Origin: Alistipes sp. ZOR0009
GTDB taxonomy: Bacteria > Bacteroidota > Bacteroidia > Bacteroidales > ZOR0009
Assembly: GCF_000798815.1 (NCBI RefSeq)
Contig: NZ_JTLD01000023.1
Location: 1-32,496 of the forward strand
Reading direction: 5' to 3'
Length of the DNA: 32,496 bases
Under the pieces are notes generated by a model. It saw only the letters and a list, made by a program, of their open reading frames with translations, made no database searches and was not told the origin of the DNA. Both the position numbers and the translations under genes were made by a program. Shown piece by piece: positions 25,347-32,496 of the stretch; position 1 is the stretch's first letter, and each line of letters opens with the position of its first letter.

Positions 25347-26653
25347 GAAAGGATCAACATATACAGTTTTTGACTCCTCAGGAGATAAAGCGCTACCAGG
25401 AGGCTTGCCTTAAGGAGGAGCTGAGCTACCTTCAGGCCAATTCGGCGTTTTACTCGCGCATGTTTCGCGAGCATAAGGTGGATATTAGCACGATAACCTG
25501 CATAGAGGATCTAGCCCAGCTGCCGGTTACCACCAAGCGCGACCTGCAGCTTTATAACGACGACTTTATCTGTGTGGATAGGGGGCAGATCATCGACTAC
25601 GTAACCACATCGGGTACGCTTGGCGATCCCGTAACCTTTGCCCTTACCGATGGCGATCTCGACCGCTTGGCCTACAACGAGTATCTCTCCTTCACAACGG
25701 CTGGCTGCACCAACGGTGATATCATCCAGCTGATGACCACCATAGACCGCCGCTTTATGGCAGGGCTAGCCTACTTTCTTGGGGCTAGGGAGCTGGGTGC
25801 TGGCGTAATTCGTGTAGGAAACGGCATACCCGAGCTGCAGTGGGATACCATTAGGCGTAACCGCCCCAGCTGCTGCATTGTGGTACCCTCGTTTCTGCTT
25901 AAGCTGATGGATTATGCCGAGGCTAACGGGATAGACTATCTCAACAGCCCGCTAAAGAAGGCCATCTGCATTGGCGAGTCGCTTCGTAACAACGACTTTA
26001 CGCTCAATACCCTTGGTAAGCGTATCAGCGAGCGCTGGCCTACGCTAACGCTGCATTCCACCTACGCTTCTACCGAAATGCAGTCGTCGTTTACCGAGTG
26101 CGAGTGCCACAACGGGGGGCACCATCAGCCCGAGCTTATAATTGTAGAGTTCCTCGACGATAACAACCGACCTGTAAAGGAGGGCGAGGCAGGCGAGGTT
26201 ACCATCACCACGCTAGGCGTTAAGGGAATGCCCCTGCTCCGGTTTAAGACCGGGGATATCTGCTACCATACCACCGAGAAGTGCAGCTGCGGACGTCAAA
26301 CCATGCGGTTAAGTCCAGTGCTAGGCCGAAAGGGGCAGATGATTAAGTATAAGGGCACGACCCTCTACCCGTCGGCGCTGTACGACGTGCTCGATAACAT
26401 CCCCGAGGTGGTTAACTATCTCGTTGAGGTGTACACCAACGCCATAGGCACCGATGCCATTCTGGTAAAGGTAGGCAGCGAAAGCCAGTCGGACGAGCTG
26501 GTGAAGCATATCAAGGATTCCTTTAGATCCAAGGTGCGCGTGGCTCCTGATATTGTGTTTGAGCCGATTGAAAGTATTGCAAAAAAGCAGCTGCCTAAGA
26601 TGAGCAGGAAAGCAATAAAATTTGTAGATTTCCGAGATAAAACTGAGATTTAA
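25343..26653 (+). CDS. AMP-binding ligase, phenylacetate-CoA-ligase-like (aryl starter activation)
   Basis: A 436-residue adenylate-forming enzyme of the PaaK type. It has the P-loop TSGTLGDP (89-96), the A5-like STYASTEMQ, the GDIC motif in LLRFKTGDIC, four Cys/His-rich positions (CECHNGGHH and CSCG) often seen in this family, and a C-terminal KQLPKMSRK with the catalytic lysine. It most likely activates 4-coumarate made by the ammonia-lyase and loads it on ACP or CoA, the ApeH role. It is coupled by ATGA to the C45 gene. Direct loading on ACP is not proven by sequence. Confidence 0.88.
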   Translation: MRKDQHIQFLTPQEIKRYQEACLKEELSYLQANSAFYSRMFREHKVDISTITCIEDLAQLPVTTKRDLQLYNDDFICVDRGQIIDYVTTSGTLGDPVTFALTDGDLDRLAYNEYLSFTTAGCTNGDIIQLMTTIDRRFMAGLAYFLGARELGAGVIRVGNGIPELQWDTIRRNRPSCCIVVPSFLLKLMDYAEANGIDYLNSPLKKAICIGESLRNNDFTLNTLGKRISERWPTLTLHSTYASTEMQSSFTECECHNGGHHQPELIIVEFLDDNNRPVKEGEAGEVTITTLGVKGMPLLRFKTGDICYHTTEKCSCGRQTMRLSPVLGRKGQMIKYKGTTLYPSALYDVLDNIPEVVNYLVEVYTNAIGTDAILVKVGSESQSDELVKHIKDSFRSKVRVAPDIVFEPIESIAKKQLPKMSRKAIKFVDFRDKTEI

Positions 26654-26753
26654 AATTTAAGCAAAGCAATTATGGAGCCTGTATGGCTAGCCGCTATAGG
26701 TATCTCTAAGTGTTCGCTATACGGGTTACATCTAACTTTTAAAAATTATCCGG

Positions 26754-27332
26754 ATGAAAAAAGTATTATGTGCAGCACTGCTGCTACTCTCCTTCACCTT
26801 CGCTTTTGGACAGGACGGTAAGGATGTTGCAAAGAAAGAAAAGAGCATTACCTTCTTTGGGGTCGATTTCTCGTTGGCTAAGGCCATTGGCGTTGGCGAG
26901 ACTCCAGGGGTGCTAAAGAATGCGTTCGACAATATCAACATGCTGTTTACAACCGAGGCTAAGAAGTACAACATCTACAGCTACTTTAGCAAGGAGAATG
27001 TGGTAAATAGCTTTGATATGGTGAACAAGCTGAATAGAACCATCGACGAGTCTAGCCTAATTGGTACCGATAAGGGCTACACCATATCATCCGAGATGCT
27101 CGCTAAGCATGTAAAGGCATACGAAACCAACGGTAGCGGAATGGGGCTTATCTTTGTTGCCGAGCGTCTGGATAAGCTAGAGGCTAGGGGCTACTTTCAC
27201 GTGGTATTCTTCGACCTTAAAACCAAGGAGATTATTCTTGATAGAAGAGCATCTGGCAATGCCAATGGCTTTGGCGTAAGAAACTACTGGGCTAACCCTA
27301 TCTATAAGATTGTAAAGGCTTGGAGCTACTAG
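26754..27332 (+). CDS. Small secreted protein of unknown function
   Basis: A 192-residue protein with a clear signal peptide (MKKVLCAALLLLSFTFAFG, cleavage before QD). The mature part is rich in mixed alpha/beta segments: ITFFGVDFSLAKAIG, FDNINMLFTTEAKKY and FHVVFFDLKTKEIILD. I do not recognise the family with certainty; similar small periplasmic proteins are found in Bacteroidota. It lies 100 bases after the ligase gene on the same strand and ends 23 bases before a strong terminator, so it may be the last gene of the pathway or a separate unit. Confidence 0.75.
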   Translation: MKKVLCAALLLLSFTFAFGQDGKDVAKKEKSITFFGVDFSLAKAIGVGETPGVLKNAFDNINMLFTTEAKKYNIYSYFSKENVVNSFDMVNKLNRTIDESSLIGTDKGYTISSEMLAKHVKAYETNGSGMGLIFVAERLDKLEARGYFHVVFFDLKTKEIILDRRASGNANGFGVRNYWANPIYKIVKAWSY

Positions 27333-27355
27333 CCATCCTTGCTACATAGCATACC

Positions 27356-27396
27356 CGCCGCCGATATCGTCCTTTCGATGTCGGCGGCGTTGTTTT
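27356..27396 (+). terminator. Strong Rho-independent terminator
   Basis: A 14-bp stem, 27356-27369 pairing with 27376-27389 (one G-T wobble), encloses a 6-base loop and is followed by GTTGTTTTTCT. It closes the plus-strand unit ending at 27332 and marks the right end of the pigment region. Confidence 0.9.
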
Positions 27397-27409
27397 TCTC
27401 CACGAAGGT

Positions 27410-27793
27410 ATTTATAAGAAGTTAGACGGAAGTTATACTGAAGTTAGACGGAGGTAAACGGAAGTTAGACGGGAGTTACAAGAAGGCTGGGAAGTTAGAG
27501 AAGTCAAAGAATAGTGGTTATCTCATATCTCATATCTCACATCTCAAATCGCATATCTAAATCCCTGTGCCCTCTGTGTCTCTGTGTCTCTGTGTTTAAA
27601 AAAGAAGTTATACGGAGGTAAACGGAAGTTAGACGGGAGTTACAAGAAGGCTGGGAATGGAGGTTACCTCATATCCCACATCTCACATCTCACATCTCAT
27701 ATCTCATATCTCACATCTCACATCTCATATCTAAATCTCCGTGCCCTCTGTGTCTCTGCGTCTCTGTGTTGAATCACATCTCAAATCTCATCA
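27410..27793 (+). repeat. Compound interspersed repeat, two units
   Basis: Two units of the same three-module element as at 23108, with anchors near 27510 (AATAGTGGTT) and 27656 (AATGGAGGTT). The purine-rich module has ACGGAAGTTAGACGGAGG copies, the heptamer array is longest at 27665-27732, and the octamer array is at 27562-27595 and 27735-27770. A few extra heptamers follow at 27774-27791. It lies between the terminator and the AT-rich gene. A short open frame inside it (27584-27772) is a by-product of the repeat. Confidence 0.9.
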
Positions 27794-27837
27794 AAGGAAT
27801 AAGAGTAAACGAAGATAAAGAATTTGTGAGATGATTT

Positions 27838-29064
27838 TTATTTTGTTTTAAAACGAATTTTAAACTTCTTTTTGTTGAAAAATAGAAATTTGCAAAGGAT
27901 TAAAATTACTATTATTGTAATAATTGTGTATTTTATAAAAAAATTAGGACTATTAGCATTTAATTCTTTAATTTGTAAAAGAACTCCATATAGTGCCATT
28001 GCTGATAATAAAAGCAGAATTCCTTGAATTATATTTCCTTGTTTGGTATTCCTTTCATCATCAATAGTCTTTAATAGGTTGTACATGTTGTTTTCTGCAT
28101 CTTTAGCCATGTTCATTCGGCTTTTAGTAAACGATTTTTCATCTATTTCTTTTGTAATTTCTCGTTCGTTTGTAGACATGTAAAAATAGTGTAACTCTAA
28201 TCCATTTTCAACATCTAGTATCCCAGTTAGTAAGTCTCTGAATTCGGAAGATGTGACATGAAATTGTTTGCTTATGACTTTATTTCGAGCAATAGATTTT
28301 GCTGTTTTAATTTTAGAGAAGTAAAGACTGCATTTCGAGTTTGAAACAAAGTCAAAAGCTAAATCTTCATGAGAAAGCTCCTTGTTTGTAGTATCCCATT
28401 CGTATAGATGGCAACCTTTTATAAAATGTATTGAAGAATGGTCTGTTAGCTCAAATCTATCTTTTATGTTTGGGGTATCGTTGTTTAGAATATGGTATGA
28501 TGAAATTGCAGACTTTTGATTTACAATAGGTATTTTGCAAATAGTAGTATCCATACATTGACACTCTTCGTCATCATCAAGCAAAAAAATATTTGAAAAG
28601 TATAGAGGCTTTACTATGTTCAGTATTTTTATCTTCTCAAGTTTATCTGTAAAAGATTTTATTCCATTAAGTATTGCAGCTGTAGTATCATCAAATATGG
28701 GAATAAAGTGCTTATCTACTTCTTCGTTGTTAGGATCGCTTGTAAGGGTAAATTGTGCAATAGACTGAACAAAACCATTATTCCATAGTATAAACTCGAA
28801 ATGTTGAATGCAAACGTCATTTCTTACTTTAATAGCATCGTTTAATTTATCTATATCTTTTGGTAAAATTTTTATTCTAATGCCAACCAATGTCTTTAAG
28901 ATGCATATTTTGGAAACTTTAATTTTATCTAACTTTATCTTATTTTTCGAGTTGTTGATGCATACTTGTACTGTATAGCTGTCAATTTTTGAGAGGTTCT
29001 CCCATGCATTACTATTAATGGAAAATCCAACTAAAATGGATTTGTTTTCAATTATTGATTTCAT
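27838..29064 (-). CDS. Unrecognised AT-rich protein with two C-terminal membrane segments
   Basis: A 408-residue protein I do not recognise. About 340 soluble residues are followed by two membrane helices (about 345-365 and 375-396) and a Lys/Arg-rich tail (NKKKFKIRFKTK), so the C-terminus probably faces the cytoplasm. Two C-terminal helices after a long soluble part, with YG near the end of the first helix, loosely resemble CorA-like proteins, but the GMN motif is absent. The DNA is clearly more AT-rich than all neighbours, with heavy use of AAA, AAT and ATT codons, pointing to horizontal acquisition. It is flanked by repeats on its 3' side and stands alone. An accessory role is possible; nothing in the sequence proves one. 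Confidence 0.75.
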   Translation of the reverse strand: MKSIIENKSILVGFSINSNAWENLSKIDSYTVQVCINNSKNKIKLDKIKVSKICILKTLVGIRIKILPKDIDKLNDAIKVRNDVCIQHFEFILWNNGFVQSIAQFTLTSDPNNEEVDKHFIPIFDDTTAAILNGIKSFTDKLEKIKILNIVKPLYFSNIFLLDDDEECQCMDTTICKIPIVNQKSAISSYHILNNDTPNIKDRFELTDHSSIHFIKGCHLYEWDTTNKELSHEDLAFDFVSNSKCSLYFSKIKTAKSIARNKVISKQFHVTSSEFRDLLTGILDVENGLELHYFYMSTNEREITKEIDEKSFTKSRMNMAKDAENNMYNLLKTIDDERNTKQGNIIQGILLLLSAMALYGVLLQIKELNANSPNFFIKYTIITIIVILILCKFLFFNKKKFKIRFKTK

Positions 29065-29298
29065 AGTCTTGTTAGTTAGTTGAATAGTTGTGAGACTAAT
29101 TTACATTGTTTTTTCTAATGTGTCAAGTTATTTGAGTTTTTTCGATTCTGCATTTATCTTTTATATACCTACTTTATAATATCCTTAAATAAGGATGTTG
29201 GGTGTATTTTGAAATGCTTTGCTGACGCATAAAAGTGCGAATACCATTCTCTGATTCTTTTTAATCTAAGAAGCTAGAATAGGAGAGTATCTATAACT

Positions 29299-29331
29299 CT
29301 AAAGGCACCGAGGTTGCCCTGGTGCCTTTGG
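29299..29331 (-). terminator. Probable terminator hairpin downstream of the minus-strand gene at 29343
   Basis: A perfect 9-bp stem, 29301-29309 (AAAGGCACC) pairing with 29321-29329 (GGTGCCTTT), has an 11-base loop. It sits 13 bases past the stop codon of the minus-strand gene. The T run after it is short on that strand, so it may be a weak terminator. Confidence 0.6.
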
Positions 29332-29342
29332 GGTATGGCGTG

Positions 29343-30050
29343 CTAAAGGATTAGCGTGCTTTGGAGGTCGCTCCACGGACCTGCCAGCTCGGGGTGCTTG
29401 GTGTTAAACCAGCGGAAGTAGATGTAGAGACGTAGCCCCGTATTCTCGGCTCCGGTGTTTAACGTAAAGGTTGACTTGGTGCTCTGGTTTACCATCAGGT
29501 TGGTATCGATGGGCGAGGTGGGTGTTATGGCACCTATCGTATACCTATATTGTACGCAGTTGGCATCCTCGTGTATCGACGTTCTTTTGCCGCCGCTATA
29601 GCATTTAATAAGTACTGCACCCCCACCAATAGGCTGTAGCGTTGTATCTACCTGCTCGGTGATAGGATTTTGAGGGATAGAACGAGAACTTTTAGGGATT
29701 ACCCTATGAATACCAAAGGTTTCTAAATCGGCAGTGGTAACATTGGGAGATATGGCTATGTGAGCAAACATAAGCGTCTCCTTCTCGAAATTGATCGCCG
29801 TTTCGATGGTGTCGTACAGTTCGCTGGTGATGGCGTTAGTACGTAGGTTAACCCTATCGCTATACTTGCTGTAGAGTGGAGTCCACTTGTCCAGAATACC
29901 CTTCCATACAGTTAGCTGTTCGGTTGGTACCCCAAGCCGCTCGGCATTGGTGGTTGGAGTTCCCTGGCGTAGGTAATCGTTGCTGTTACGAATGTAGGGG
30001 TCGAAAAGAGAAATGGTTGTTGGAATACAGTTGCCAATAACTAGTGCCAT
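29343..30050 (-). CDS. Conserved-looking hypothetical protein
   Basis: A 235-residue protein without signal peptide or membrane segments. The N-terminal half (about 1-110) is helical, and the C-terminal half is strand-rich and ends GLRLYIYFRWFNTKHPELAGPWSDL, reminiscent of a fibronectin-type or other beta-sandwich domain. I cannot assign a family or function. GC content and codon use match the core genome, unlike the AT-rich neighbour. It is followed by a hairpin at 29301-29329. Confidence 0.7.
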   Translation of the reverse strand: MALVIGNCIPTTISLFDPYIRNSNDYLRQGTPTTNAERLGVPTEQLTVWKGILDKWTPLYSKYSDRVNLRTNAITSELYDTIETAINFEKETLMFAHIAISPNVTTADLETFGIHRVIPKSSRSIPQNPITEQVDTTLQPIGGGAVLIKCYSGGKRTSIHEDANCVQYRYTIGAITPTSPIDTNLMVNQSTKSTFTLNTGAENTGLRLYIYFRWFNTKHPELAGPWSDLQSTLIL

Positions 30051-30752
30051 AGTAGTAATTTTTTGTTGTTGATAATTAGTTTACTTGCAGCTGCCTCTGC
30101 TATTTCGAGGAGTGATGCAGCACAAAGTTATTGCTACCGCTAAGGCTAGATCAATAGGCCTATAGGTCTATTTTTAATCCTAAAAATGTCGCCTATTGCC
30201 TTTTTTTGTAAATTAGTACAAACAATGGCGCGCGTTAATGCCTGCCGCTATCAGGTTGGCTGCTGCTGGAATGTTGCCGGGATAAGGTACTGGTTAACGT
30301 GATCGATGAGGACATCGGGTAGCAATACCGGGATTCGCATTTGGCTTAGAATGCTATCTGGGTAGCCATGGTTGGCGCTACATGAGGAGAGAGTTTTGGC
30401 TGGAATGAATGCTCTTGCGTAGTCTTAGCAGCACCCGTAGGGGTGCATAGCAGGTGCAACCCCATTCTCCTTTCGCATATTGCTTCAGGTTGCTTCTGCT
30501 ATTCCGAAAGCGCATTCCTGTAGGTTGGCAGCCTGAGGCTATCTCCATGCAAGCATCACGTGGCAGCAGGTACGTAGCATAGAATGGGGATATTTTAGCT
30601 ACCTCAATGCTTGAGTGCCCCTATGCCATGCCACATGGCTGGTTTCGCCAGCCTTTGGCCTGCATGCTGTGACTTCCTTGCAAGCCCTCTATGCCTTTTA
30701 TCCACCCTAAATCTTGGTCGAACGCACGGGTAAAATAGAAGCGCTGTTTTTT
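30051..30752. other. Intergenic region between divergent genes, no supported gene
   Basis: About 700 bases lie between the minus-strand hypothetical gene and the LuxR-type gene. They likely hold both promoters, but I find no consensus match good enough to call. A small perfect hairpin is at 30431-30446 (GCACCC / GGGTGC, loop GTAG). A long minus-strand open frame reaching in from 30621-31184 is an antisense shadow of the LuxR-type gene. Confidence 0.4.
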
Positions 30753-31493
30753 ATGAGTGAAGAGGTGCAAAAGCTTCGAGGTCGGATTTTGAGGTTGCTG
30801 CAGAGCAGTACAAGCGTAGTGCCGAATATGGTTGGGTTTGGCATGGAGCTTACCTCCTGCGTGGTTTCCACGCATCGGCAGGTTGTTGCCTGCTGCGACA
30901 TGCAGCGGGGATGCTACAGCTTTAGCCTGATAAAGGAAGGGTGCTTTATCCACCTCTCGTCGCTCTCCATCCCCTTCAACGAGTTCGAGAAGCTCATCCA
31001 TAAGGATGATATCTCCCATTTCCGCCACGCCCAGCTCGCCTCCTACGCATACATCGAAATGCAGGAGGACGATTTGCCCTTCCGCTTTATGCTGCAATTC
31101 GAGTGCCGCATGCTGTATGCAGGCACCTACCGCCGCACCTTTTTTCGGTACCTCTTTTGGGAATATGATTGCTACGGCTACCACCCGATCCTAACTCTAA
31201 GCCTGCAGATAGTGCCCTTCTGCAACCAAAACGTTACCCATCGGGGGGTGTACCTGGTTAACCGCAAGGGAGGAGAGGTTGCCTACCGCACGTGTTACTC
31301 CCTTACCAAGCGCGATCAGGAGGTGCTTTCGCTAATAGCCAAAAGGTGCAGCTCGTCCGTTATTGCCGAACAGCTCCACATCTCGGAGTATACCGTTAGG
31401 GCGCATCGGCGCAGCATCTTCACCAAAATAGGCTGCCGCAGTGAGATTGAGTCGGTGCTCTACGCCAGCATGCTCGGTTTGCTATCCGACTAG
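30753..31493 (+). CDS. LuxR-family (GerE-type HTH) transcriptional regulator
   Basis: A 246-residue protein whose C-terminal part (about 183-246) is a LuxR/GerE helix-turn-helix. It has LTKRDQEVLSLIAKRCSS, then IAEQLHISEYTVRAHRRSIFTKIGC, with the usual Thr-Val-x-x-His and Lys-Ile pattern. The N-terminal ~180 residues resemble a PAS-like or other sensory domain without a recognisable receiver (no phospho-acceptor Asp pattern). ATG 30753 is chosen over an in-frame TTG at 30714. The target genes are unknown; it is an obvious but untested candidate regulator of the nearby pathway. Similar orphan regulators are frequent in Bacteroidota. Confidence 0.85.
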   Translation: MSEEVQKLRGRILRLLQSSTSVVPNMVGFGMELTSCVVSTHRQVVACCDMQRGCYSFSLIKEGCFIHLSSLSIPFNEFEKLIHKDDISHFRHAQLASYAYIEMQEDDLPFRFMLQFECRMLYAGTYRRTFFRYLFWEYDCYGYHPILTLSLQIVPFCNQNVTHRGVYLVNRKGGEVAYRTCYSLTKRDQEVLSLIAKRCSSSVIAEQLHISEYTVRAHRRSIFTKIGCRSEIESVLYASMLGLLSD

Positions 31494-31544
31494 GGGTGCT
31501 CTCTTAGCCGCTATACCTGCAGGAGATAAGGGGAAATGTTTATT

Positions 31545-32300
31545 TTAGAAGAAGTTAAACGGAGGTATACGGAAGGTAGCTTCAAGAAGTTATACGGAGG
31601 TAAACGGAAATATACGGAAGGTACACGGGAGTTAAACGGAAGTTACATGAAGGCTGGGAAGTAAAAGAAGTTAGAAGAAGTTAGAGAATGGTGGTTATCT
31701 CCCATCTCCCATCTCCCATCTCACATCGCATATCTAAATTCCGTGTCCTCTGTGTCTCTGCGTCTCTGTGTTAAAAAAGAAGTTAAACAGAGGTAGACCG
31801 AAGTTAAACGGAAGTTACATGAAGGCTGGGAAGTAAAAGAAGTTAGAAGAAGTTAGAGAATGGTGGTTATCTCTCTTCTCATATCTCTCTTCTCATATCT
31901 CCCATCTCATATCTCCCATCTCATATCTCCCATCTCATATCTCATATCTCATATCTCATATCTCACATCTCAAATCGCACATCTCATATCTCACATCTCA
32001 CATCGCATATCTAAATCCCTGTGCCCTCTGTGTCTCTGTGTTAAAAAAGAAGTTAAACGGAGGTAGACCGAAGTTAAACGGAAGTTACATGAAGGCTGGG
32101 AAGTAAAAGAAGTTAGAAGAAGTTAGAGAATGGTGGTTATCTCTCATCTCATATCCCATCTCACATCTCAAATCCCACATCTCACATCGCATATCTCACA
32201 TCTCATATCTCAAATCTAAATTCCGTGTCCTCTGTGTCTCCGTGCCTCTGTGTTTAATTGCTTTCTCAAATCTCATATCTCATATCTCTGTACTTAAAAA
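31545..32300 (+). repeat. Compound interspersed repeat, three units
   Basis: Three units with anchors (AATGGTGGTTATCT) starting at 31687, 31859 and 32129. The lead-in segment GAAGTTACATGAAGGCTGGG and the following GAAGTAAAAGAAGTTAG are identical in all three, showing recent duplication. The heptamer CAYATCT array varies most: about 6 copies in the first unit and about 19 in the second. Octamer arrays end each unit. Orientation is the same as at the other three sites. No gene is present; the open frame 31860-32066 is made of repeat. Confidence 0.9.
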
Positions 32301-32357
32301 TAGAGTTATACATCCCCAAAATAACTAGCTAACCCTTCGCTTAGCTGCCTAAGTTGG

Positions 32358-32496
32358 ATGCATCTAAATAGTGGTAAATATGCATGTGTGCTATACTACT
32401 TATGCATCCGAATGGTGCTATAGATGCATCTGACACCACTACTTATGCACCTGTGTGGTAGTATTGCTGCATCTGTATAGGTGGTTCGCTGCTTAC
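32358..32496. repeat. 22-bp-period tandem array running off the window
   Basis: Imperfect direct repeats with the core ATGCATCYG. Copies begin at 32358, 32380, 32402, 32424, 32445, about 32467 and about 32489, giving spacings of 22, 22, 22, 21, 22 and 22. Only the first ~9 bases are well kept; the rest of each unit is variable and T/G/A-rich. The array is cut by the window edge. It is unrelated to the compound repeat next to it. Confidence 0.8.

Larger units (their letters stand above)
3968..26653 (+). other. Aryl polyene-type biosynthetic gene cluster
   Basis: Twenty co-directional genes include every class expected of an aryl polyene pathway: aryl starter supply (tyrosine ammonia-lyase) and activation (AMP-ligase), ACPs, ketosynthases plus chain-length-factor, ketoreductase, paired dehydratases, thioesterase, acyltransferases, glycosyltransferase with DUF2062, LolA-like carrier, MMPL exporter and methyltransferase. 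Most junctions from 6427 to 23107 overlap or lie within a few bases. DarA/DarB-type dialkylresorcinol enzymes and a phosphopantetheinyl transferase are not in the window. Extra enzymes (radical SAM, phytoene-desaturase-like, polysaccharide deacetylase-like, C45 hydrolase) suggest a modified product. Confidence 0.9.

Noticed and set aside
3968-26653. Complete flexirubin (dialkylresorcinol ester) cluster
   Set aside because: No DarA or DarB (FabH-like) gene in the window; only the aryl polyene half is supported.
30621-31184. Long minus-strand open frame antisense to the LuxR-type gene
   Set aside because: Shadow of a gene with a clear HTH; no family resemblance of its own.
31860-32066. Short plus-strand open frame with SHISYL heptads (and a similar one at 27584-27772)
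   Set aside because: Entirely inside the compound repeat; no start context, no non-repeat sequence.
23108-32300. CRISPR array interpretation of the repeats
   Set aside because: Repeats are nested short tandem arrays with no unique equal-length spacers and no cas genes; the 22-bp array has no spacers either.

Overview
The window looks like part of a chromosome from a member of the Bacteroidota, probably Bacteroidales-like. The reasons are a DUF4369/TlpA-type periplasmic thioredoxin, a tyrosine ammonia-lyase closely resembling the Flavobacterium johnsoniae type, a three-domain MMPL/acyltransferase/methyltransferase fusion of the kind known from Bacteroidota, and start codons that mostly lack strong Shine-Dalgarno sequences. 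Species cannot be told from the sequence alone.

The left flank (1-3452) holds the tail of a gene cut by the window edge, a decayed and truncated thioredoxin reductase-like gene, a bidirectional terminator, a minus-strand DUF4369/TlpA thioredoxin, a degenerate copy of an interspersed repeat, and a small NTF2-like (DUF4440/SnoaL) protein.

The core (3968-26653, possibly to 27332) is a type II polyketide/fatty-acid-synthase-like gene cluster of the aryl polyene (APE) class. A tyrosine ammonia-lyase supplies 4-coumarate and an AMP-binding ligase can activate it. Two acyl carrier proteins, three complete ketosynthases, a small chain-length-factor-like protein, a FabG ketoreductase and two hotdog dehydratase subunits build the polyene. 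A thioesterase, a LpxL-like acyltransferase, a GT2/DUF2062 glycosyltransferase, a polysaccharide deacetylase-like enzyme, a LolA-like carrier and the giant MMPL/PlsC/methyltransferase fusion would finish, attach and export it. Genes from 6427 to 23107 are packed with TAATG or ATGA overlaps and gaps of 34 bases or less, so one long operon is likely. Unusual parts are a B12-binding-type radical SAM enzyme and a phytoene-desaturase-like flavoenzyme (a combination also found in proposed ladderane clusters), a ketosynthase carrying an extra chain-length-factor-like C-terminal domain, and two dehydratase subunits whose catalytic residues are complementary (one keeps His, the other Glu). After a 580-bp repeat block come a C45-type autoproteolytic acyltransferase/hydrolase, the ligase and a small secreted protein, ended by a strong terminator. 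No phosphopantetheinyl transferase and no DarA/DarB resorcinol enzymes are visible.

The right flank (27333-32496) is gene-poor: an AT-rich minus-strand gene for a protein with two C-terminal membrane segments (likely acquired), an unrecognised minus-strand protein, a LuxR-type regulator, and repeats. A compound repeat of about 170-270 bp (purine-rich ~10-bp repeats, then a heptamer CAYATCT array, then an octamer CTCTGTGT array) occurs at four intergenic sites, always in the same orientation. A separate 22-bp-period array runs off the right edge.
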